Part shown: one piece after another, positions 49,847-59,940 of the stretch | Numbering within the stretch: the first letter of the stretch is position 1 | How the letters are laid out: the number at the start of each line of letters is the position of its first letter | NCBI GenBank assembly: GCA_973895155.1 | Contig: OZ316894.1 | Location: 9,548,001 to 9,612,000, forward strand | Reading direction: 5' to 3' | From: Marsupella aquatica | Taxonomy: Eukaryota; Marchantiophyta | Length of the DNA: 64,000 bases | The notes under the pieces: model-generated | The model's database searches: none | What the model was told of the DNA's origin: nothing | Seen by the model: the letters and a program-made list of their open reading frames with translations, nothing else | Program-made: the position numbers and the translations under genes

Positions 49847-52720
49847 CTATGGAACTGATGGAACGGTGCCAGTAAACTTGTTGCCTCTCAAGTTGAGAAA
49901 CACCATGCCCGGCTTGACGATGTCAGCTGGAACTGTTCCGTCCAGCCTGTTGTACGAAAGATCCAAGTAGAAAACATTTTTCAAAGCGCGGACGAACGAC
50001 TCAGGAATAGGACCGAACAGCTTGTTGTAGCTTGCATCGAGAGTGCCCACGACGGACGAAAATGTCGATGTAGGAAGCTTCTTATTGAAATGATTTCTGG
50101 AGAAGTTAGCCTGCGCAAACGCCAGTTACACATACGAGGTTTAGAATCCTGCAACACAAATTAAATTAGTCTCGAGCAATCAAACGATCACCAGCCGGAA
50201 TAAAAAAGTTGTGATATATACTCGCCTGGAAGAGAACAGGGAGCTGCAGGAAGGCAACCGGCAGAGCCCCGTCGATCTTGTTCATCGAGATATCAAAGTT
50301 ATTGAGATTGGTCAGTAACGCCAACCACGACGGAAATGGTCCCGTAAACAGGTTGTTGTTGAGGGAAAGGGTCTCAATCAATAGTTTAGCGGGCAGATCC
50401 TTGGGAGTGGCCGTGGGAGATAAGCCGGTGAGCCGATTGGACGACAGATCAACGTAAACCGCTGATAAAAGGGACAGTGGAAATGCCCCCGAGAAGAAGT
50501 TGTTGTTGGCGAAGAATTCCTGTTCGCTCATAAAATACGCAGAAAAATGAAATTCGTTAGAATAAAAGGTTTATGGTGATCGAGATACTGAAGGAATAGA
50601 TATATTCTCGAGCTTTCTGAGCTTGAAATCGCAATTCTTCATTTTCATGAAAGATAATGACCATGGACTAACTGCAGTATTTACAACGTAATTACCCACC
50701 CCTATGTTTCCCAGATTGTTGGGGAGAGAGCAGCTCAAATAGTTGTTCGCGATATCGATGCTGAGCTGGTTAGCAGCGGGCACATTCCCGAACTCCGAGG
50801 GAAAGCAACCCGTGAGACGATTGTTGAGGAGCTGCAGCGTTTGGAGCATAGGAAGCTTGGCAAGTTCTTTAGGAATCGGACCCGACAATTTGTTGGTGTC
50901 CAGATCCAGGTACACTAGATGTGGAAAAGATCCCAACTGGGGAGGGATCAGTCCTTCAAGTTGGTTCTGAGACAGGCTGAGGGAAATCAGGTTCGTCAGC
51001 TGGCTCAGCACGGGCGGAATTGGCCCGGACAGCTGATTCTCGCTGAGCAGCAGAAATTGAAGGTTTGACAACCTCCTCAGAGTGACCGGGATCGGACCAG
51101 AGAACAGATTATTAGAAAGATCCAGCACAGTCAGCGTTCGTAGAGCACCAAAGATTGGTGGAATCTCACCTGCAGGACAATTCAGAACCACTGTCAAGGA
51201 CTACATAATTCAGCAATGGCACATCATTGGCATCCGATCGAATATTCAGAGCCGGAGGTCCTGGAGTCAGGCGAGGTGAGTTAAGATAGCGCACCTGAGA
51301 GCCGATTCGCACCGGCGCCAAATGTGGAGATGCTCGTCCATCGGTAGATACACGACGGGATGCCCCCGGTGAGGGAGTTCACAGAAATGTCCAGACTCAC
51401 GATCTTCACCAGATTGCAAAGTTCCGCGGGGATTGAGCCGCCGAAACCCGAATTGAGGGTGAGTGTGACAAGATTGGTGAGCTGCCCCCACGACGGTGGG
51501 ATGGGCCCGGTGAAGTTATCGCCGCCGAGAATGAGGGATGTCAGCAGCGAGAGCTTGCCCACTGATGAAGGGGCCGGTCCGTTGAAGAAGACGTTCGTCA
51601 ACGTTAGAGTCGTTAACTTGACAAGGTTGCCCAACGTTCCACCAACTACGCCTGAATAGCTGCGGGGTCGAGATCCGACAGAAGCTCAGAATTCCAGTCC
51701 ATGGTCAGAAGTTTACACAAAAATCTCTATCCATCGACCAAGCGATCAAACTTAACAGGCTCAAACTTCCGTCGGATTGAGCCACTGAGTAAAATTATAA
51801 GATGCAACTCACGGTGCAATTCCACTACCCTTGAAACTGAAAGAAATCGACCAGTAGAAATTTTCACTATAAATAATGTGAACACCAATGTGGATTTCAT
51901 CATCAGTACGTCTATTTGGAGATACTCCTAGTGGGTGTGTTTCGGGCGCCAATATCGTCTACCGATTCCATAGCAGCTTTTGAATTAATTGATGGATGGA
52001 AAAGTCTGCAGGGAGGAGAAGAAGCGCCTGAAGCTAGGCCTAGATTAGGAAGGCTCGGATTAGCAATCCCACCTCCCCGACTGCTGTACACGATTCAATG
52101 TGGACTAATTGGTTTGAACTATACAACATTGCCCCAATCCACAACTTTCCAACGGAGAATACTTAGACGCACTTTCATTACCAACTACTGGATTCTCCCT
52201 CGAATTTACTCTTGCAAGCAATGTGCTCAATCCTTTGAGGACGCTTAGTTTGAAGGATGTAGAATCCGACGGAAAATGTGCGTAGCATTCTAAGAACTGC
52301 AGCAATAGCTTAACTTTCGTCGCTCGACCGTCTAGATCTACCTCAGCACAGCACCACATTTAAACCAAGTGAACTTGCAACGGACAAAGTCAGACAATGG
52401 ACGTACGAAAGATTTCGGGTAGGAGGAAAGCCTCGGTTGATAGAAGGTGCTTGGACCACCAGCCTCTGAACTCGGCCCAACGACGAGCACGTCACGCCCA
52501 ACCACGAGCAGCAGTCGGACCGAGTCGTCCAAGTCGAGAAGATACCACCCGGATCGACGAACCCCGCCTTGAACGCAAGCAGCGCCGCGCTATCGCCCGA
52601 GTCACACCTCACCGCCGCCGAAGCCCCATGAATGCTGCTCGCCAGCGAGAGAGAGAACACCAGCAGCGCCACCGTCAAAGTAGTCGACCTCAATCCCGCA
52701 GCTCCCCTCAGACTCGACAT
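49847..52720 (-). CDS. Secreted leucine-rich-repeat protein (LRR receptor-like protein without kinase)
   Basis: Exons in transcript order: 52720-52407, 51659-51295, 51169-50700, 50519-50226, 50110-49847, giving 568 residues with phases in register. A signal peptide (residues ~1-37, hydrophobic TLTVALLVFSLSLASS) is followed by an LRRNT_2 cap (SAALLAFKAGF, a WTTRSDCCSWLGVTC motif). Next come about 15 plant-type LRRs with the LxxLxxLxLxxNxLxGxIP pattern, for example LSNNLFSGPIP and LSQNQLEGLIPPQLG. The protein ends at GTVPSVP with no transmembrane segment or kinase, so it is probably apoplastic. Plant LRR proteins of this form act as ligand sensors or co-receptors in defence or development; the role here is inferred. 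An upstream in-frame ATG at 52789 would place 23 residues before the signal peptide and is less likely. The intron after 50226 fits only with a GC donor. Confidence 0.85.
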
Positions 52721-53470
52721 TGTCGATCGACCTGCCTGGGACCGAGCTCGAGCCGAGCCCAAATTAATCAATGTCGTTTCGAACAACATGCTCTAACAGC
52801 TGCGGCTAGCTACAGACGTGGTCGAATCGATCAATAACACATGAATGGCATCGATCGATCAGCTACCCAGCTTCGAAATCAATGCTGCACACTCAATTCG
52901 CTTCGTAACTTCGTGACTTCGTGACTGGGATCGACTGTAAAGCAAGCGTTAGCTACTACAATTCGGGCGTCTTGAAATGAATATATACCAGGCTGTTGAT
53001 CGGTGGTGATCGAGTGCAGGCTAGATCAAGGGTGCTACTGTGAAATCAAGTACTCGATCTCTCGGCATTGATCTCTCGGAAGGAGTCCAGGCACTGCAGC
53101 GTAAATACAACCGAGCCCAGTGGGCCGCCATGGTGGAAATCGTGGGCCAGTCATGGGCTCTCGACGACCTGGACCTGGACCTGGACCCGAGCCTACGGAG
53201 CGGCAATTGTAAACTCAAATCCTGCTCAGTCGTGCGTGCTGTGGTGTTCCATTTCTCCCGCCCTGAATTTCTCCCCTGAACTCCCTCCTCATTTATTTTC
53301 AGTCGCTGCTTTCTCGCAATTCATTCCCATATATTGTTCACAAATTCTCGTCTGTAGCTCTAGCTCTCGTTGACGCGCAATAGTCTACAGTTCGTTGACT
53401 CACACGGAACAAGAGTATAAGACTTACTGTTTTTTTAGTTAGTTTTAGACCACTGGACGAAACTGAAATC
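52721..53470. other. Upstream region of the LRR gene
   Basis: GC-moderate DNA that should hold the LRR promoter on the minus strand. A short in-frame repeat of ctggac occurs at about 53170. No other gene seen. Confidence 0.4.
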
Positions 53471-53680
53471 TCCAAACCAACTGGCTTTGGTCAGTTGAGG
53501 ATGAGCCTAGAACCGAGAGATCCCAGGTTCAATACTCCCTCCACATATAAGGGGTGTGGAGGGTATGTGTGTGTGTGGAGGGTATGTGTGTGTGTGGGAG
53601 TATTGATTATCTCCTCAGCCCTGGTTACTCACTTTGGGTTCTGGTTTAATACTCTCTCTCTCCTGGTCTGGGTCCCTGTC
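53471..53680 (+). mobile_element. tRNA-related short element, family 2, plus orientation
   Basis: Starts near ccaactggctttggtcag, carries gagcctagaaccgagag and a B-box-like gatcccaggttcaata, then a (TG)n-rich part and ctcctcagccctgg. The reverse complements at 54000-54182 and 54244-54331 match in order. It is therefore a dispersed, probably tRNA-derived SINE. Confidence 0.65.
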
Positions 53681-53869
53681 GGATCCCTGGGTATTGTCCC
53701 CTTGTGGCTGCCCTACATAGAAATGCATGCTCCAAAGCAGGACGTCTATCCTCTGTTGGATGGGCCTGCTTTCGGTTTTCAAGGCAAAAAGAAACTGAAT
53801 CTCCAAAGTTTTTTTTTGGCTTTGAAATCAAAAGCTAACCCTCCAAGAGAGGATAGGAGTTTAGGATAG

Positions 53870-54055
53870 AAGATAAACTCCTAACCATGCACTTCTGTAG
53901 GGTAGGTCATACCCACACCAGGAGGGAGAGAGGGTTAAACCTTGGATGATAACCTATCCAAGAGAGTATAGACGATAGACTCCTAAGCATGCACCTCTCT
54001 AGGGTAGTCTGCAAGGGGTCATACCCACAACAGGAGGGAGAGAGGGTTAAACCAG
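53870..54055. repeat. Two-copy direct repeat, about 70-90 bp
   Basis: Both copies carry actcctaa.catgcac, tctgtagggta or ctctagggta, gtcatacccacaac or acc, and aggagggagagagggttaaacc. The second overlaps the start of the inverted SINE copy. Confidence 0.75.
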
Positions 54056-54182
54056 AGCCATGGACCAGCCAGGGCTGAGGAGAATCCAGGAGTGCGCCTC
54101 ACCCACGCACCCACCCACACACACTCCACAACCCTTGCTTGCAGGCGGGGATTGAACCTGGGACCTCTCAGTTCTAGGCTAA
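54030..54182 (-). mobile_element. tRNA-related short element, family 2, minus orientation, copy 1
   Basis: The reverse strand reads tagcctagaactgagag, gtcccaggttcaatccc (B box), then a (TG)n stretch and ctcctcagccctgg, matching 53471-53680. It forms a long inverted repeat with that copy. Confidence 0.65.
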
Positions 54183-54204
54183 TCGAGTGAAAATTAGGAG
54201 GACA

Positions 54205-54205
<1 letters not shown>

Positions 54206-54243
<38 letters not shown>
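54206..54243. repeat. (CA)n microsatellite, about 19 units
   Basis: An uninterrupted CA dinucleotide run at the junction between the two minus-strand SINE copies; it corresponds to the TG-rich 3' part of the element. Confidence 0.97.
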
Positions 54244-54245
<2 letters not shown>

Positions 54246-54331
54246 ACCCTTGCTTGCTGAGGGGCATTGAACTTGGGACCTCTCTGTTCTAGGCTAATCC
54301 CCTGACCAAAGCCAATTGGTCAAACCGCAAG
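54244..54331 (-). mobile_element. tRNA-related short element, family 2, minus orientation, copy 2
   Basis: The reverse strand reads accaattggctttggtcag, gattagcctagaac, then ggtcccaagttcaatgcc, the same order as the start of the plus copy at 53471. It is truncated at the microsatellite. Confidence 0.65.
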
Positions 54332-54767
54332 GTTTTACGGCTATGGATTTTTACAACTGGTTGATTCTCCACCTGTGATTCGCTTAGTTTTGAGTTTGCA
54401 TTTGCCACCTTCTTTTGTGTTTGGTGTTGTCTTCTCTTGACCTCTTTTGATCTTACTCTAAAGTACTTTGTTTGGACGAGATAAAGAATTTTGTCCTCTT
54501 TTGTTTTACAAGTTGCCAAACTCACAGAGATTTGGGTTTTTGTTGCATTTGAAGGACTCTACTGTAGATGGCCTGTGAGTTCCCAAGGAGAAACCTAGAC
54601 AGTCCTAAAGTCAGATTTCTGAAACGAAATACCTCAATACACCAAATGTAAGGTACTTGAAACTAAGTATTGGATAGAGAGGAACTAAGTTTGCTAGGGG
54701 TGGTGGATATTTTGTGATTTTTCCTCATATGAAATTGCTAGTGGGAAACTGGGTTCTCTCCAAAATT

Positions 54768-54782
54768 CCCCCCCCCCCCCCC
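54768..54782. repeat. C15 homopolymer
   Basis: Fifteen consecutive C on the plus strand in an AT-rich context. It is a likely site of length variation and of assembly uncertainty. Confidence 0.97.
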
Positions 54783-54965
54783 ATAAGGATTCTTTGATTT
54801 ATTTTCAAGCCGTGAAGACCTGAAGTTTCTACTTGGGATCTGTGCACTGTCAACCAGAAGTTTCCGCCATCCACAGTCATACAACTCAAAGTACGTCCTG
54901 CGGCAAAAGAAAAATTTACTTCTACTCTATAAATTCTCTTCCTCACCCTTGCGTACTATTAAGGA

Positions 54966-55308
54966 CGAAAGGCAATCTCGAGGGCAATCAATGTGGATTA
55001 GCATTGATTACCCCATAAGTGCTGCCCGCTGCCCGCATGTGCTGTATCTGATTTCAGTTTAAGTACCTGGCGTGAATGTACCTCATCACGAATTGAGGAA
55101 GGGCTCAATGGTAGCCCAGATCAGTTGGGGAGTTGGAGGTCCCGGGTTCAAACCCTGCTGTATGTCAAGAATGCTTTTTAGCATTCACCCCACCCAAAAA
55201 GTGGGGATCATTCATGCTAGTAAAATTCGAAAAAAATGTGAGCGGGGCGGGCAGTAGGCGCAGGCAGGTGTACCCGAGGCTCTTAATGAGCCTCGAGATT
55301 GTCTTTCG
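54966..55308 (+). mobile_element. Short foldback/SINE-like element, copy 2
   Basis: Same family as 40545-40875. It has terminal inverted repeats of about 18-20 bp (cgaaaggcaatctcgagg at the start; the inverse of cctcgagattgtctttcg at the end), the aatcaatg/cattgatt palindrome, a B box gggttcaaaccc, and attcaccccacccaaaaag. The clear terminal inverted repeats favour a nonautonomous DNA element, the B box a tRNA origin. Confidence 0.75.
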
Positions 55309-57131
55309 TGGTGAATTGCGTACTCCACCCCCAGGAAATTTAATGGAGGGCTTCAAGTTTTAGTAAGAACCCCCTAATGGGTTCATATGGGAGTATCACA
55401 TCCCTCCATACCATGATAAACTTTTTTATTTTCTTTAAGTCAATGACTGCACACCTTAGATTACCACATATTGATGCGTGATTAGGGGCAGGGGGTTTAG
55501 CTTTTGGTTCCTTGGCTTTTCTTACCTTGTGCTTTTGTCCTGGTTCTTTTGGTTTGTGGCTCTTTGTTTTTTCTCCCTTGATTGGGTTTCTTGCCTGAGG
55601 GTTTTGTCTCCCGGTTGGGTGGGTGCTCTTTATTTTTTGGCATATTAGGCAGGGGGGTTCATATGAAAAGAAAAGAAAAAAAGTATTTCCCTCACAACGG
55701 GACAAAATTTTCTGTGTCCTGACAGGGTAGTGAACTAGTGATACTCCTCATGAATACCCCAGTTGACCTGGGTCCAGACTTTAATTAGTTTGAGGTGGCT
55801 TTAGTCATTACTGCCCACATGGCAATTTCCGTCCTGTACTCCTGTAAGTGTATTGTCTACATGGCAAGGTAAAGTAGGTTTGCCGTCCACACTGAAGAGT
55901 TACTTTATAGTGTACTGACACCTTCGTGTGGCTGTTCACGATGGTTTGACTATCTACATTATGCCACCCTTCAGAAAAACATAATTGCTTCGCTATCTTA
56001 TTGTCCATGTCCAAATGACAAACAGGCTTTTCAGTCTATACATTCTGTGCCACGAGTCAGAGAAACATAATGGCGTCCTTATCCTATTGTCGTGTCCAAA
56101 ACTCCAAATGACAAGGCTTTGGAGAAGGCTGGCTTTTGAATCGACACTTTTCTTTACATATATGATATATATGTTAACGTCAATGGTTGGTAGCAATCTT
56201 GATTTATTGCCTGGGTCCCACTATTAAATGCAGCCGTAATTTATTTATTACGATCCAGTGTATCCCACTCTTGGATATTGGCCTATTGGGGGTCTTTCCA
56301 GCTGAAGAAAAACGAGTGATCTCCAAATTTTGTGTGCAAAGGAAACTTGACTTTTCTGTGTGCAAAAAGGTTTTATAAACTGGCGATGGGGCAAAGGTCG
56401 GTGACGTATGAACCATGAGCTAGGACCTTTCTTGCAGCACTGCACACACGGCGTCGACTATTAACAAGCAAACTCTGCATTTATGTGCATCCATGCATAC
56501 AGTAAAAAGCATTCTGAAATGTCTAGACTGCACATATCCTCATGTCTTGACCTTTTGTGCATCTCCCAATAACGGCTAGCATGGATTAGCTGGTCCCAAA
56601 GGACAACAATAAATGAGTTCATGCATTGAATGGCTGGACCAATGCAGCAATTAATGAGCTTCTTGTTGGGATACAATCTCCAACTGAATGTCCTCTTCTC
56701 CCTCGGGTGATGTTTATGTATAGTATGAAGAGCTACAATGTTCCTAACTAGGGTTAGATAAGTAACCCTGGTGACTTAATTATTGTGTCATAACACTTCT
56801 CGTTTTCTAGAGTTCTCGTTTCTTAACCCAATCTGGACCATTGATGGACGTTTCAATCTCAGATCTGGACCGTTGATAGACCTCAGGGGGTCGATCAAGT
56901 AACAAGTTTCATTTTGGGGGTCCATCAAGAAAATACCTCAGTAAAAACATTTTAAAAAGTCAGGTCCAACCCCACTCTGACTATGGAACTTTATCAGGAT
57001 TTCAGGAACCAGGTTTTTTTGGTTGCTGAATATGTATCTGGAAGAGATTATAGAGTGGTTGACTCATTCCTAACTTTGTTGATGGGTGTTCAAGACATGT
57101 ATATGTAATAAGTTACACACTTCAGTTTGCT
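55309..57131. other. Intergenic, no gene recognised
   Basis: No supported exon on either strand. The minus-strand frame at 55340-55705 is Lys/Pro-rich low complexity and reads through T-rich DNA, so it is not credited. Confidence 0.45.
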
Positions 57132-59420
57132 ATTGGGGAGGTTTTTCTTCGTCTTGTGTCTCGTACACTTTCATCGCAATATCGCTCTGCACTTTCGGAT
57201 CATCTCTCTCCACATCAGTTTGCAGTGGACGTTCCTGGCTGTTGTGAGACAATTATTGGGGGTATTCGCGCGTGCTACCTTGGACCTCCACCCTGATTGG
57301 GTTTTCCTCCAGGTTGATGTCTCTAACGCTTTCAATACGGTTTCTCGGGCAGCCATTTTTCGTGCTTTGAGGGCGGCGGATCCAGACATCCAGTCCCTTA
57401 TCCCCTTTGTCCGTTATTTTTATGGACTTGAGGCCCCGCTCTTCTATAGTCATCACACCTCTACTGGATTGTATACCACTCTTTCTTCTCCTGAAGGTAC
57501 ACTTCAAGGTGACCCTTTGGGTGGGCCTCTTTTTGCCATTGCCTATTTTACAGCTTTACGGGAAGCTACCCCGGCCCACCCCCAGTGTATCTTCCCCTCC
57601 CTTTCATATGACACTCACATCATTGATCCCCCTGCCGCAGTTGCTTCTGCCCTTGCCACTCTTTCTACCCATTTGATGGGTCTCGGTTTACGGGTTCAGC
57701 CTATGAAGAGTCGTGCTTGGAGTCCAGTTGGGTTACCCTCTGATCTTGCGCTAGCTTCCCTGGGTTCTTAAGTCCAGCCGACGGTCTTCGGGTCCTTGGC
57801 TCCCCAATCGGTACCGCCTCCTTTTGCTCATCTCTCATCGTTGACGCTCTACAGGCGGCCTTAGCCCCTACTCCTATGCTCCCTAAGTTAGCAGATTCTT
57901 AGGCTGCATTTGGGATGTTGTTGAGGTGCGTCCACCCTCGTGCGTCTTATTTGACTAGGATGCATCCCCCTATCGAGGATCTTTGTCTCCACCTTCGAGC
58001 ATTTGATGTCTCCATTCGAGAGACTATGGCCTCTCTTTTAGGGCCGGGTACATTGCTCTCATCTCAGTGGCTTCATCGACAGCTCAGTCTTCCTATTTCT
58101 CAGGGCGTGTTTGGGTTTACTCCCATTGAGCGCCTTGCACCTTTGGCCTATTTGGGCGCGTGGGCGGCCGCCTTCTCATTGTTGGCAGATGGTTTCCTTA
58201 TTGAGGACCGACCTTTTTTATTTTCATCTCTCACGGAGGTAGAGGAGGGTTCCCTCCCATTTCAGGTTCATTTGCGCGCAGCAAGGTCATCATTACCAGA
58301 TCCCGTCCGAGCTGCGTTACCTTCATTTCAAGAGTTTTTATCCTTGGACCCCGTCCATCTTCAGGCAGACCTTGTTGGGCATATGCACGCTTTCACCCTC
58401 TTCAGCATCCTCACTGAGGCACCTGACATGGACCAAGCTTGGATTCTTTCTTCCGAAGGAAAGGGCGCAGGAGGATGGCTTCAGGCCAATCCAGTTATTC
58501 CTCATCTTCGGATGTCTTCAGCAGAGTTCTCGACAGCCATGCGTCTTCGTATGGGGCTGCCCCCACCCACTTCTTGTTGGTTTTACCTCCTTCTTGCACT
58601 TGTGGGAAGCCTTGTGATGCCACAGGTGTCCATCTTCTTTGGTACACTTTGGGCGGCGAAACCATTTTTGTTCACGATGATATGAGAGATGCGATTGCTC
58701 AGGTTCTCTCTAGCTCTTTGGTCAGCGTGCGGCGGGAGGTGGTGCTCGAGTTACCTGGTCCTCCATCACAGCGGTTGCAGGTGGATCTTACTATGGTCTG
58801 TGAGGGTCAATGTACTTTGGCTGATGTAGTAGTGGAAAACCCATTGCGCCAAGACATCATTGGGACAGCGGCAACAACAGCAACGGCAGCGGCATCACGA
58901 GCGGCAACAACGAAGGAGGCCAAATATGTTGCCCGAGCTTCATGTGATAGCTTCCTCCCCCTTTCTCTTAAGATATTTAGGCATCTCCACCATCAATTCA
59001 ACGGGCTTCTTCAAAAAGTTGCTCGGGATGTTCATGGTCGGATGGGTCCCACCGGACCCCCACTATTTGTTTTGACCACGCACTTTTGCCAACGCATTTG
59101 AGTCACCTTATAGCATGCTCAAGCTCGGGCCATCCATCGTTGATCTCTGACAATGGGTGCTAGTGTGCCTCCGCAGAGGCTAGCCCCCCTAGAGGACATT
59201 CCAGTCCCACTTGCTGATTTAGTTTCGACACTTGATGTGGACCATTAGCTATTAACCACATTAGCTAGGAATGATAAGGACCTTGGTCCATTTGCGGTCA
59301 TTTTAGTTCCCCTTTCTTGGTTCTTAGAGGTTTCCTTTTGCTCACTTCTTTTGCATTTGGTTTTGCCCACTTGGGACCTCTTTTGTTTCTTCTTTTGTAC
59401 TCTGTTTGGCCCTTTTCTGT
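57132..59420 (+). pseudogene. LINE-like retroelement: 5'-truncated reverse transcriptase pseudogene
   Basis: Coding homology begins with IGEVFLRLVSRTL and runs through SPHQFAVDVPGC, shifts frame near 57270, then HPDWVFLQVDVSNAFNTVSR (RT motif A) and GTLQGDPLGGPLFA (motif B). The catalytic AxDD-type box reads SYDTHI, so the first Asp is replaced by Tyr. A stop and frameshift follow at about 57770-57905. Further in-family blocks include HPRASYLTRMHPP and GVFGFTPIERLAPLAYLG. The C-terminal zinc-knuckle-like CTCGKPCDATGVHLLW is followed by MRDAI and DVVVENPL. A 3' UTR related to 20288-20398 ends the element. This is the non-LTR type RT that I recall as common in bryophyte and lycophyte genomes. 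It is inactive. Confidence 0.85.
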
Positions 59421-59730
59421 AAAAAGTTTGTGTATATTTACTTCAGTACTTAACTCCTTAGTGAGTTTGCTTATGGGACTTCAAGATTTCAATCTAGGGT
59501 TGTTAGATGCTAATATCTACTATTTAGTGAAACTATCCCATGGGGGTTGGGGCAGGTCATGATATGGGGCAGCTTTCCAATTGGACATGATAAATACTTC
59601 TGTGAACTAATAACTCACTTCTATCACTAACTTGTTCAGCATTTAAGATTGTTCTGTAGCTCCTTTGGATTATAGTGATTATTGACTGGAAACTGGAACA
59701 TCGGTTCCCATCAGGAATCAAAAAAAGTTT

Positions 59731-59842
59731 GTGTGTTACTAGAGGCATCTGAACCCCACTTTTGGAAGATTATGTGTGTAAACTCTCCTCAGATCAAAAG
59801 AACTTTTGAGTGTAACAAGAGGCGTCTGAACCCCACTTTTGG
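59731..59842. repeat. Two-copy direct repeat, 77-bp period
   Basis: gtgttactagaggcatctgaacccc at 59733 and the similar agtgtaacaagaggcgtctgaacccc at 59809 both lead into cacttttgg. The spacer is unrelated. Confidence 0.85.
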
Positions 59843-59865
59843 GGCGGGTGTGTGTTAAAAAGCTC

Positions 59866-59940
59866 TCGGTGAGTTTTGAACCCGACACCTTAGTCGTGCG
59901 CTACCAGTAGCCCATAGACTGCACGATGCTCTTAAGCGCC
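59866..59940 (-). mobile_element. tRNA-like sequence, probably a tRNA-derived SINE head
   Basis: On the minus strand an A-box-like gggctactggtagcgc is followed by cgactaagg (anticodon-loop-like) and a B box cgggttcaaaactc. The acceptor stem does not pair, so a functional tRNA gene is unlikely; a SINE or tRNA pseudogene fits better. Confidence 0.55.

Noticed and set aside
50743-51659. Several plus-strand frames across the LRR exons
   Set aside because: They are antisense shadows of the LRR coding sequence and show only reverse-complement repeat structure.
40715-55160. B-box motifs at about 40713 and 55142 as true tRNA genes
   Set aside because: No cloverleaf forms, and both sit at the same place inside a repeated element.
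55340-55705. Lys/Pro-rich minus-strand frame
   Set aside because: Low-complexity reading of T-rich DNA with no similarity or splice logic.
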